From: CAYHPY01 sp964358485
GTDB taxonomy: Bacteria > Elusimicrobiota > Elusimicrobia > UBA1565 > UBA9628
DNA: 6,253 nucleotides
Assembly: GCA_964358485.1 (NCBI GenBank)
Contig: CAYHPY010000155.1
Location: 1-6,253 of the forward strand
Direction: 5' to 3'
The notes beneath the pieces were generated by a model. That model was not told the DNA's origin. It was given only the letters and a program-made list of their open reading frames with translations, and searched no databases. Of the stretch, positions 1-6,253 are shown in pieces (the stretch's first letter is position 1; each line of letters opens with the position of its first letter). The position numbers and the translations under genes are program-made.

Positions 1-1824
1 CCCGACGAGGCCTACCGGGCGCTCGGGGCGCACACCCATCTGGCTTTGCTCCTGGTGGTCATGACCGCCGTCACCATCTTCGTCATCTCGATCGCCTACT
101 CCAACCTCATCGAGCACTTCCCCGGGGGCGGGGGGGGCTACCTGGTGGCCACCAAGCTCCTCGGCGAAAAGGCCGGGGTCGTCTCCGGCTGCGCGCTCCT
201 GGTGGACTACGTGCTGACCATCTCGGTCTCCGTGGCTTCCGCGGGAGACGCGCTCTTCTCATTTTTGCCGCCCCCATGGATCCCCTGGAAGCTTTCGTTC
301 GAAGCGAGCGCCCTCCTGCTTCTGCTGGTCCTCAACCTTCGCGGGGTCAAGGAATCGGTGACCTTCCTGGTTCCCATTTTCCTCCTCTTCGTCGTCAGCC
401 ATGTCGGGATGATTTTTTACGCGATCGGCAGCCACCTCCCCCAACTCCCGCAGGTTTTTTTCGGCGCCGCGGAGGACTTGCGCTCCTCCACTTCCGCCAT
501 GGGTTATTGGCCGGTCGCCCTGATCCTGATGAAAGCCTACTCCATGGGAGGGGGAACCTACACCGGCATCGAGGCGGTGTCCAACGGCGTGGGCATGCTC
601 CGGGAGCCCCGCGTGCAAACCGGCAAGCGCACGATGCTTCTCATGTCCACCTCCCTGGCTTTCACCGCCGGGGGCATCATGTTGGGCTACCTGCTCACCC
701 ACGCCGCGCCGGAGGCGGGCAAGACGATGAACGCCGTTCTGCTCGAAAACCTGTACGGGACCTGGAACTGGGGCGGGCTGGCGGTGGGCAAGGGCTTGGT
801 CGTCCTCACCCTTTTCTCGGAGGCCGCCCTGCTTCTGGTGGCGGCCCAGGCGGGCTTTTTGGACGGCCCCCGCGTTCTGGCCAACATGGCCCTGGACTCC
901 TGGGTGCCCCACAGCTTTTCCCGGCTCTCGGACCGGCTGGTCACGCAGAACGGGGTCTATCTCATGGGCGCGGCGGCCATGGCGACCTTGTTCTACACGC
1001 GCGGAAACATCACGACCTTGGTCGTCATGTATTCGATCAACGTCTTTCTCACCTTCTCCCTGACCGAACTGGGGATGGCCCGCTATTGGATCACGCACCG
1101 CGACTCCCAACCGCGGTGGAAAAGCCAGTTGGCCATCCATGGCACGGGCTTGGTCATGTGCGTGAGCATCCTCGGCATCACCCTGTACGAGAAATTTCTG
1201 GACGGGGGCTGGGTGACCGCCGTCATCACGAGCCTGACCATCGCCCTGGCCTTTTGGATTCGCGGCCACTACCGGAAGGTGGGGGTCAGCCTTCGGGGCC
1301 TCGACAACATCCTGGCGGCCGCGCCCCTGACGGGGGAGAAATTCGGGCCCTCCAAGCTCGATCCCAAGGCTCCCACGGCCGTGCTGACCGTTTCCAGTTT
1401 TTCCGGCTACGGCCTGCATCACATCCTCGCCATCCAACGGCTTCTTCCAGGCTATTTCAAGAACTTCGTCTTCGTGTCCGCCGGAGTGCTGGATTCCGGG
1501 AATTTCAAGGGCAGCGAGGCCATCGGCCAGCTCGAGGCCGACATCCGGTCCAACCTGGCCGATTACGTGTCGTGGTGCCGCCAACAAGGGCTTCAAGCCG
1601 ACAGCCGCTTCAAGCTCGGGACCGAGGCGATCGACGCCTTGGAGGAGGCGGTCGTCGAGTTGTCCCGGGAATTTCCCCGGATGATCGTGTTCACCGGAAA
1701 GCTCATTTTCATACAGGAGCGCTGGTACCAACCCATCCTCCACAATGAAACCGCGGCCTCCATCCAACGCCGGCTCCAATTCAACGGGGTCCAGGTCGTG
1801 GTCCTGCCGGTGCGGGTGTATTGA
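1..1824 (+). CDS. KimA-like APC-superfamily potassium/amino-acid permease with USP-like C-terminal domain (5' end missing)
   Basis: This is an inner-membrane LeuT-fold permease, probably a proton-coupled K+ importer. The frame is open to the left edge, so the true start and TM1 lie outside; the TTG at 46 is internal. 607 residues are visible, ending in TGA at 1822. The loop motif FPGGGGGY (nt 118-141) and many hydrophobic segments up to about nt 1270 mark the APC fold. Remembered B. subtilis KimA K+-site residues are matched: D-Y-x-x-T-x-x-x-S at nt 205-231 (TM3), T at 562 and E at 571 (TM6), and Y at 1030 (TM8). The TM1 ligands cannot be seen. From about nt 1375 a soluble alpha/beta domain follows and ends in RWYQPILHNETA (nt 1720-1755), which resembles the RWHTILHNQSA tail of KimA. 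It is the first gene of a run with KdpD/KdpE-like genes, which supports a K+ role. An amino-acid substrate is the alternative. The APC family is near certain; the K+ substrate is inferred. Confidence 0.9.
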   Translation, partial: PDEAYRALGAHTHLALLLVVMTAVTIFVISIAYSNLIEHFPGGGGGYLVATKLLGEKAGVVSGCALLVDYVLTISVSVASAGDALFSFLPPPWIPWKLSFEASALLLLLVLNLRGVKESVTFLVPIFLLFVVSHVGMIFYAIGSHLPQLPQVFFGAAEDLRSSTSAMGYWPVALILMKAYSMGGGTYTGIEAVSNGVGMLREPRVQTGKRTMLLMSTSLAFTAGGIMLGYLLTHAAPEAGKTMNAVLLENLYGTWNWGGLAVGKGLVVLTLFSEAALLLVAAQAGFLDGPRVLANMALDSWVPHSFSRLSDRLVTQNGVYLMGAAAMATLFYTRGNITTLVVMYSINVFLTFSLTELGMARYWITHRDSQPRWKSQLAIHGTGLVMCVSILGITLYEKFLDGGWVTAVITSLTIALAFWIRGHYRKVGVSLRGLDNILAAAPLTGEKFGPSKLDPKAPTAVLTVSSFSGYGLHHILAIQRLLPGYFKNFVFVSAGVLDSGNFKGSEAIGQLEADIRSNLADYVSWCRQQGLQADSRFKLGTEAIDALEEAVVELSREFPRMIVFTGKLIFIQERWYQPILHNETAASIQRRLQFNGVQVVVLPVRVY

Positions 1825-1829
1825 GGTGT

Positions 1830-1837
1830 GGAAGAGG
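1830..1837 (+). promoter_or_regulatory. Shine-Dalgarno sequence of the small USP gene
   Basis: The purine run GGAAGAGG lies just before the ATG at 1840. GGAAG has a 5-nt spacer and AGAGG a 2-nt spacer. The in-frame GTG at 1828 has only TGAGG directly against it, too close for good initiation, so this site favours the ATG start. Confidence 0.5.
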
Positions 1838-1839
1838 CG

Positions 1840-2157
1840 ATGAAAGTCCTGGTTTGCCTGACCGCCGATGAGCCGCGGCCGAGGGAGGCTCTCGGCGCCG
1901 GCGCCGAGTTGGCCGCGGAACTTACGGGGGAATTGAGAGTGATCCTCATCCAGCCCGCGGTCCGGCGGAAAGAGGACCGGACGGCCGCCCTCTTGGCTCT
2001 GGCCCGGGAGTTCACGGCGGGCCCCTGGCGCATCCGAACCGATGACCCGGGTCCGGCTCTGGGGAATTTCGTCCGGCTCAATCGAATCACCCACTTGGTC
2101 CTGGGGGAAGCAGCGGAAAGAAACTGGTCCACGGAACTGCGTAAAGCGGTAAAATAA
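1840..2157 (+). CDS. Stand-alone KdpD-type universal stress (USP) domain protein
   Basis: This is a small soluble protein of 105 residues, or 109 if GTG at 1828 is used. ATG 1840 is preferred because it has the better SD and gives the usual USP opening, MKVLVCLT. The pattern is strand (2-8), helix (15-29), strand (31-38), helix (47-59), strand (62-67), helix (71-80) and strand THLVLGE (84-90), then a basic/aromatic stretch ending ELRKAVK. This follows the USP domain inside KdpD, where a similar strand is followed by RRWWR. The classical USP ATP-binding GxxGx9G(S/T) signature is not present. The protein stops where a final strand would be expected, so the fold looks incomplete. S. aureus KdpD binds c-di-AMP through its USP domain. 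Only an FTA fragment (58-60) of the motif I recall for that is seen here, so ligand binding cannot be claimed. It lies between transporter and kinase, in frame with both, and probably acts as a sensory or adaptor subunit. Confidence 0.75.
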   Translation: MKVLVCLTADEPRPREALGAGAELAAELTGELRVILIQPAVRRKEDRTAALLALAREFTAGPWRIRTDDPGPALGNFVRLNRITHLVLGEAAERNWSTELRKAVK

Positions 2158-2163
2158 GTCATG
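2155..2163 (+). other. Stop/restart junction TAA-GTC-ATG between USP and kinase genes
   Basis: The TAA of the USP gene and the ATG of the kinase are separated by one codon, in the same frame. No convincing SD lies before the ATG; the preceding bases are a locally A-rich stretch. Kinase translation therefore probably depends on ribosomes that have just finished the USP gene. Readthrough of the TAA would fuse the two proteins. Confidence 0.5.
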
Positions 2164-3189
2164 CCCGAAACCGTCCGGGAGTACGGCCTATCCCTCGCCG
2201 CCGCCGCCCTTTGCACCGCGGCGTGCCTGGCGCTCGATCCGCTCGTTTCGATGACCGATCTGGTCATGGTCTACCTGGTCGGCACTTTGGCCGTCGCCCT
2301 GCGGGGGCGCCGGGGGCCGGCCCTGTTGTCCTCCGGGCTGGGCGTGCTGTGCTTTAATTTCTTCTTCGTGCCCCCGCGCCTGACCTTCCAAGTCGCGCAT
2401 CCTCAATACCTCGTCACTTTCGGCGTCATGTTCGGCGTGGCCTTGCTCATCAGCCACCTGGCGGTCCGGGTCCGCGCCCAAGCCGAGGCGACCAAGCGGG
2501 CGGAAATCGCGGGCGAGGCCGATCGAATCCGCAGTTCGCTCCTGAGCGGAGTGTCGCACGAACTGCGCACGCCCCTGGCGGCCATCATCGGGTCGGCCGG
2601 GACCCTGCTCCGGGGTCCCCAAGGAGGGGGGCCGGGGCGGGAGCTTCTCGAGAACATCCGCGGCGAGGCGGAGCGGCTGGCCCGGCTGGTCAACAACCTC
2701 ATCGAAACGACCCGCCTGGAGACCGGGGGCGCCCTGCTCAAGAAAGAGGCGCATTCCCTGGAGGAAGTGATCGGGACGGCGTTGGAACGCATGGAGAAAC
2801 TCCTCGCGGGCCGATCCGTCGAAACCGACCTCCCCGAGAATCTCCCTCTGGTTCCGTTGGACCCGGTCTTGATGGAACTGGTTTTCGTCAACCTCATCGA
2901 GAACGCCGTCCGCCACGCCCCGGGGGCCGCGATTTCGGTCTCGGCCCGGGAACGGATGGACGGCGTGGAAATCTCCGTCGCCGACCGCGGCCCGGGTTTG
3001 GCGCCCGAGGATTTGAGCCGGGTGTTTGAAAAGTTTTACCGCGCGGGAAAGGCCGTCGGCGGGGCGGGGCTGGGCTTGGCCATCTGCAAGGCGGTGGTGG
3101 AGGCCCACGGGGGGGCCATCCGCGCCGAGAACCGCCGCGACGGCGGGGCGGTTTTCCTCCTGACCCTGCCGCGCAAGGAGTCCCCATGA
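2161..3189 (+). CDS. kdpD: Minimal KdpD-type sensor histidine kinase (DUF4118-HisKA-HATPase)
   Basis: This is a 342-residue inner-membrane histidine kinase that would phosphorylate the downstream regulator. Four close-packed helices (about 8-25, 34-47, 54-71 and 84-101) form a DUF4118 module. It contains FNFFFVPPRLTF (65-76) and PQYLVTFGVMF (81-91), matching the KdpD membrane domain. A short linker leads to the H-box SHELRTP (phospho-acceptor His133). The N-box is NLIENAVRHA (Asn248), G1 is DRGPGL (275-280), the F-box is VFEKFY (288-293), and G2 is GAGLGLAIC (301-309). All catalytic motifs are intact, so it should be an active kinase. E. coli KdpD has about 890 residues. This protein lacks the N-terminal P-loop KdpD domain, the USP domain (a separate gene just upstream) and the GAF domain between membrane and H-box. 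The start has no good SD and is probably translationally coupled to the gene before. The stop overlaps the kdpE start as ATGA. Confidence 0.9.
   Translation: MPETVREYGLSLAAAALCTAACLALDPLVSMTDLVMVYLVGTLAVALRGRRGPALLSSGLGVLCFNFFFVPPRLTFQVAHPQYLVTFGVMFGVALLISHLAVRVRAQAEATKRAEIAGEADRIRSSLLSGVSHELRTPLAAIIGSAGTLLRGPQGGGPGRELLENIRGEAERLARLVNNLIETTRLETGGALLKKEAHSLEEVIGTALERMEKLLAGRSVETDLPENLPLVPLDPVLMELVFVNLIENAVRHAPGAAISVSARERMDGVEISVADRGPGLAPEDLSRVFEKFYRAGKAVGGAGLGLAICKAVVEAHGGAIRAENRRDGGAVFLLTLPRKESP
3175..3180 (+). promoter_or_regulatory. Shine-Dalgarno sequence of kdpE
   Basis: A consensus AAGGAG sits inside the end of the kinase gene, 5 nt before the ATG at 3186. It fixes the regulator start and indicates efficient initiation despite the 4-nt overlap. 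Confidence 0.75.
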
Positions 3190-3884
3190 CCGGCGAGGCC
3201 CTGAAGATCCTTGTGGTGGACGACGAACCGGCCATTCTCCGATTCTTGCGGCCCTCGCTGACGGAAAACGGATTCACGGTGATCGAGGCGACCAACGGAA
3301 GGGCCGCCCTGGAACTGGCCGCCGCCAAAAAGCCCGCCGTCATCCTGCTCGATCTCAGCCTTCCCGACATGGACGGCCTGGAGGTGCTCAAACGCCTGCG
3401 GGCCTGGTCCGCCGCGCCGGTGATCGTGGTCTCGGCCCGGGGGGAGGAGGCCGACAAGATCGCCGGCCTGGACCGCGGGGCCGACGATTACCTCACCAAA
3501 CCGTTCGGCGTGGAGGAACTCCTGGCGCGCATCCGCGTCGCCGTGCGCCACGCGGAGCGCTCGGCCCGGGACCCCGAACCCGTCTACCGGCATGGGGACC
3601 TTAAAATCGATTTGGCGGCGCGCCGCATCTGGCTGGGCCGCAAAGAGGCGCGCCTGTCCCCGCTCCAATTCGTCCTGCTCGCGGCCCTGGCCCGCAACGC
3701 CGGCCGCGTGGTCACGCAAAAACTGCTTCTCGGAGAAATCTGGCCGGAAGGGGGAACCACCCCCGAAGCCCTGCGCATTCTCGTCCACCAACTCCGCCAC
3801 CGGATCGAGCGCGACCCTGTGCGCCCCCGGCACCTCAAGACCGAAGCGGGAATCGGCTACCGGCTCGAGGCCCCCGAGGACTGA
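3186..3884 (+). CDS. kdpE: KdpE-type OmpR/PhoB-family response regulator
   Basis: This is a 232-residue cytosolic DNA-binding response regulator, close to the usual KdpE length of about 225. The receiver domain (about 7-120) has the acidic pair Asp12/Asp13 in LVVDDEPA, phospho-acceptor Asp56 in LLDLSLPDMDG, Ser83 in VVSARGEE, and Lys105 in DYLTKPF. The winged-helix domain (about 135-228) has LSPLQFVLLAALARNAGRVV, then TQKLLLGEIW, and ends in RPRHLKTEAGIGYRL. That ending resembles the PARPRHFITETGIGYRF tail of E. coli KdpE. It overlaps the kinase gene as ATGA with its own strong SD, so the two form a cognate pair. In known systems KdpE activates kdpFABC. Here the nearest candidate target is the transporter of the same operon, whose promoter is outside the window. 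The last 28 nt overlap the convergent ATPase gene. Confidence 0.93.
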   Translation: MTGEALKILVVDDEPAILRFLRPSLTENGFTVIEATNGRAALELAAAKKPAVILLDLSLPDMDGLEVLKRLRAWSAAPVIVVSARGEEADKIAGLDRGADDYLTKPFGVEELLARIRVAVRHAERSARDPEPVYRHGDLKIDLAARRIWLGRKEARLSPLQFVLLAALARNAGRVVTQKLLLGEIWPEGGTTPEALRILVHQLRHRIERDPVRPRHLKTEAGIGYRLEAPED

Positions 3885-6253
3885 GGACGAATCCTCCGGC
3901 GGACCCACTTCTCGATTTCCACCGCCAGAAAGACCGCCGCCGCCGCCCCGAAGCAGACCCCCAATTCCCCCGCGGAAAGCGGCCGCGTCCCCAGGACCCC
4001 GGCCAGGGGAGCCCAGTACACCGCGGCCAACTGAAGAAGGACGGTGAACGCCACGGCCCCGGTCAGCCAGGCGTTGCTCCGCAGGCCCTGGGAAAAAAGG
4101 GACTGCGTTTCCGAGCGGACCGCCAGGGCATTGCCCATCTGCACCAGTGCCAAGGTCGAAAACAGCATGGTGCGCCAAGCGGGGTCCCCCGCCCTCCAGG
4201 CCCAATAACCCACGCCCAAGGTCAGGGCGGTCATCAGGCCCCCGACCCACGCCGCGAAAATTCCGAGGTCCCGCCCCAGAAGGCTTTCGTCCGGGCGGCG
4301 CGGGGGACGGGACATGACTCCGCGCTCCGCGGGCTCCAGCGCCAGGGTGAGAGAAGACGGGCCGTCGGTCACGAGGTTGATCCATAGAATCTGAAGGGGG
4401 AGCAGGGGCAAGGGCATGCCCGTGAGCGGGGCCAGGAGCATGACCAGCACCTCGGCGGAGTTGGTGGTCACCAGGTATTTGACGAACCGCCGGATGTTGT
4501 CGTAGATGACCCGGCCCTCCTCCACGGCGGCGACGATGGTGGCAAAATTGTCGTCGAGCAGGACCATGTCGGAGGCTTCCTTGGAAACGTCGGTCCCGGT
4601 CAGGCCCATCGCGACCCCGATGTCGGCCTCCCTCAGGGCCGGGGCGTCGTTGACCCCGTCGCCCGTCATGGCGGCTCCATGTCCCCTGGCCTTCAGGGCC
4701 CGGACGATCCTCAGCTTGTGCTCGGGCGCGACCCGCGCGAAGACCGAGATTCGCTCCACGGCCTCTCCCAGCGCGGCGTCCGACAGGGCCTCCAGCTCGG
4801 GCCCCGTCAACGCCCGGGACGCGTCGATGCCGACGGCGCGGGCCACCGACAGCGCCGTCATGGGATGGTCCCCGGTGATCATCACCGGCCGGATTCCCGC
4901 CCCCCGGCAGCGCTCGACGGCGGCGCGGGCCTCGGGGCGGGGGGGATCGGACAGGCCGATCAGGCCGATGAAGACCAAGCCTGTTTCCAAGGCGGCGGGC
5001 GCCGCGTCCTCCGGGGCGGCCGCCCACCCGCGGGCGGCCAGACCGAGCACCCGGGCGCCCGCGCCCGACAGGCGCGAGTCGGCCTCCAGCACCGCGAGGC
5101 GCCGCTCCGCGCTCATCGGCACGACGCCCCCGTCCCGAAGCGAACCGGAACACGCGGCCAGGACGCTTTCGACCGAGCCCTTGGTGAAGGAAATCGCCGC
5201 GCCCCCGGCCGCCCACTCCAGGCCCGCGGGCGCGGCGCCCAGAATCCGGTGTGCGGTCGTCATGCGCTTTCGCCCCGGGTCGAAGGGCGCTTCGAGAATC
5301 CGGGGGAGGCTCCGCTCCAAGGACTCCCGGGAGAGCCCGCGCGCGGCGGCGGCGGCGGCCAAGGCCACCTCGGTCGGGTCGCCCTCGCGGGGAGTGGCGT
5401 CGTTGCAGAGCGCCGCGGCCGCCAAGAGCGCCTCCTCCGGGCCTTCCAGGACCGAGACGGCCATTCGGCCCTCGGTCAGCGTCCCGGTCTTGTCCGAGCA
5501 GATCACCGTCACCGACCCCAGGGCCTCGACGGCGGGAAGCTTGCGGATCAGGGCCCGGCGCGCCAGCATCCGGCGGGCGCCGATGGCCAAGGCGATGGTC
5601 ACCACCGCCGGCAGGCCTTCCGGGACGGCCGCGGCGGCCAGGCTCACCGCCGTCAGGAACATCTCCTTGAGAGGCTCGCCCCGAAGCATGCCCAGGCCGA
5701 ATACGACGGCGACCAGCACCAGCGCCGCCGCCGCCAACCTGTCGCCGAGACGGTCCAAGCGCCGTTGGAGCGGGGTCGGGCCGCCGCCCGCGCTTTCCAA
5801 GAGTTCGGCGATGCGGCCCAATTCGGTGCGCATCCCGGTTTCCGTGACCAGGGCCAAGCCGCGCCCATGGGCGACCACGGTGCCCTTGTAAACCATGTTG
5901 CGCCGGTCCCCGAGCGCCGAAGCGCCCGAAAGGGGCTCGACGCACTTCTCGACCGGCTCGGGCTCGCCGGTGAGGGCGGCTTCCGCCACCTTCAAGGCCG
6001 CCGTCTCGAGGAGCCTGGCGTCAGCCGCAACCACATTGCCCGCCTCCAGGAGCAAAAGGTCTCCCGGGGCCAAGTCCCGCGCTGGAATCCGTTGCGCCCG
6101 GCCGCCCCGGCGCGCGCGGACCGTGGGGGAACTCAGGGCCTTGAGGGCCGCCATCGCCCGCTCGGCCTGGTACTCCTGGCTGAAGCCGAGCAGGGCGTTG
6201 AGCACGACCACGGCCCCGATGGCGACGGCGTCCTTAAAATCCCCGATGGCCGC
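3857..6253 (-). CDS. P2-type (SERCA/PMCA-like) Ca2+-transporting ATPase (5' end missing)
   Basis: This membrane pump would expel Ca2+ (possibly Mn2+) using ATP. The frame is open through the right edge: 798 residues are visible, ending in TAG at 3857-3859. Only the N-terminal part up to early M2 is missing. Numbering from the GTG at 6211: actuator loop TGEP (81-84), M4 PEGLP (197-201), phosphorylation motif CSDKTGTLTEG with Asp240 (codon 5492-5494), nucleotide-domain FTKGSVE (342-348), MITGDHP (444-450), and hinge MTGDGVNDAP (515-524). Then come M5 NSAEV (Asn584, Glu587), M6 WINLVTDG (Asn612, Thr615, Asp616), and a C-terminal cation-ATPase domain to about 770. These match SERCA Ca2+ ligands in M4-M6, but the M8 Glu908 position is Gln691 (ALVQMGNAL), suggesting a single Ca2+ site as in PMCA. 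PEGLP and the M5/M6 ligands argue against a heavy-metal or KdpB-type pump. It is convergent to the K+ operon with a 28-nt tail overlap, so it is a separate transcription unit. Confidence 0.93.
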   Translation of the reverse strand, partial: AAIGDFKDAVAIGAVVVLNALLGFSQEYQAERAMAALKALSSPTVRARRGGRAQRIPARDLAPGDLLLLEAGNVVAADARLLETAALKVAEAALTGEPEPVEKCVEPLSGASALGDRRNMVYKGTVVAHGRGLALVTETGMRTELGRIAELLESAGGGPTPLQRRLDRLGDRLAAAALVLVAVVFGLGMLRGEPLKEMFLTAVSLAAAAVPEGLPAVVTIALAIGARRMLARRALIRKLPAVEALGSVTVICSDKTGTLTEGRMAVSVLEGPEEALLAAAALCNDATPREGDPTEVALAAAAAARGLSRESLERSLPRILEAPFDPGRKRMTTAHRILGAAPAGLEWAAGGAAISFTKGSVESVLAACSGSLRDGGVVPMSAERRLAVLEADSRLSGAGARVLGLAARGWAAAPEDAAPAALETGLVFIGLIGLSDPPRPEARAAVERCRGAGIRPVMITGDHPMTALSVARAVGIDASRALTGPELEALSDAALGEAVERISVFARVAPEHKLRIVRALKARGHGAAMTGDGVNDAPALREADIGVAMGLTGTDVSKEASDMVLLDDNFATIVAAVEEGRVIYDNIRRFVKYLVTTNSAEVLVMLLAPLTGMPLPLLPLQILWINLVTDGPSSLTLALEPAERGVMSRPPRRPDESLLGRDLGIFAAWVGGLMTALTLGVGYWAWRAGDPAWRTMLFSTLALVQMGNALAVRSETQSLFSQGLRSNAWLTGAVAFTVLLQLAAVYWAPLAGVLGTRPLSAGELGVCFGAAAAVFLAVEIEKWVRRRIRPQSSGASSR

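Noticed and set aside
118..141. G-rich run as a possible frameshift or slippage site
   Set aside because: It encodes the conserved FPGGGGGY loop of this permease family, and the frame is intact on both sides.
259..2094. 611-codon open frame on the minus strand opposite the permease
   Set aside because: The translation is rich in Gly, Arg, His and Asp with no domain pattern. It lies opposite a clear membrane protein and is a shadow of high third-position GC.
1822..2157. Recoding of TGA or TAA as sense codons to give one giant protein
   Set aside because: Each stop is followed closely by a plausible restart. Other genes in the window end normally at TGA and TAG, and the two junction stops differ.
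3883..3896. Small hairpin (GAGGA, loop CGAA, TCCTC) just after the kdpE stop, considered as a terminator
   Set aside because: The stem is only 5 bp with no T-tract on either strand, and it lies within the ATPase coding sequence. It is too weak to call.
4506..5891. 461-codon plus-strand open frame opposite the ATPase
   Set aside because: The translation is Ser/Ala/Arg-rich and low in complexity, with no motif. It is the antisense shadow of the pump gene.
3036..5945. 969-codon open frame on the minus strand overlapping the ATPase, regulator and kinase
   Set aside because: The translation is dominated by Gly, Arg and Pro and crosses three real genes in another frame. The ATPase frame carries every P-type motif, so this one is a composition artefact.

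Overview
The window is strongly GC-rich bacterial DNA. Coding is almost gapless, SD sequences are ordinary, and one gene pair overlaps as ATGA. Nothing seen fixes the lineage. There are no rRNA or tRNA genes, insertion sequences, CRISPR arrays or phage genes.

Layout: four genes run rightward and one runs leftward. (1) nt 1-1824, cut by the left edge, is a large APC-superfamily permease with a cytosolic USP-like C-terminal domain. It most resembles the KimA type of K+ transporter. (2) nt 1840-2157 is a small stand-alone protein resembling the universal-stress (USP) domain found inside KdpD. (3) nt 2161-3189 is a KdpD-type sensor kinase reduced to the four-helix DUF4118 membrane domain plus HisKA and HATPase. 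(4) nt 3186-3884 is a KdpE-type OmpR-family response regulator, overlapping the kinase gene by 4 nt. (5) On the opposite strand, nt 3857-6253, is a P2-type Ca2+-transporting ATPase cut by the right edge. Its 3' end overlaps the 3' end of the regulator gene by 28 nt.

Genes 1-4 look like one operon: gaps are 15 nt (3 nt if the small gene starts at GTG 1828), 3 nt and then a 4-nt overlap. The reading is a potassium-homeostasis module. The transporter would move K+, and the split KdpD-like pair plus KdpE would sense K+ status and control transcription. No kdpFABC genes are visible, so the two-component system appears coupled to a KimA-like carrier rather than, or in addition to, the Kdp ATPase. 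Function is inferred from family and context.

The most unusual structure is that genes 1, 2 and 3 all lie in the same reading frame. In about 3.19 kb that frame is broken by only two stop codons, TGA at 1822 and TAA at 2155. The second stop falls inside what would be a KdpD USP-to-membrane connection, so KdpD appears to have been split and pared down. It lacks the N-terminal P-loop sensor domain, the last USP strand and the GAF domain.
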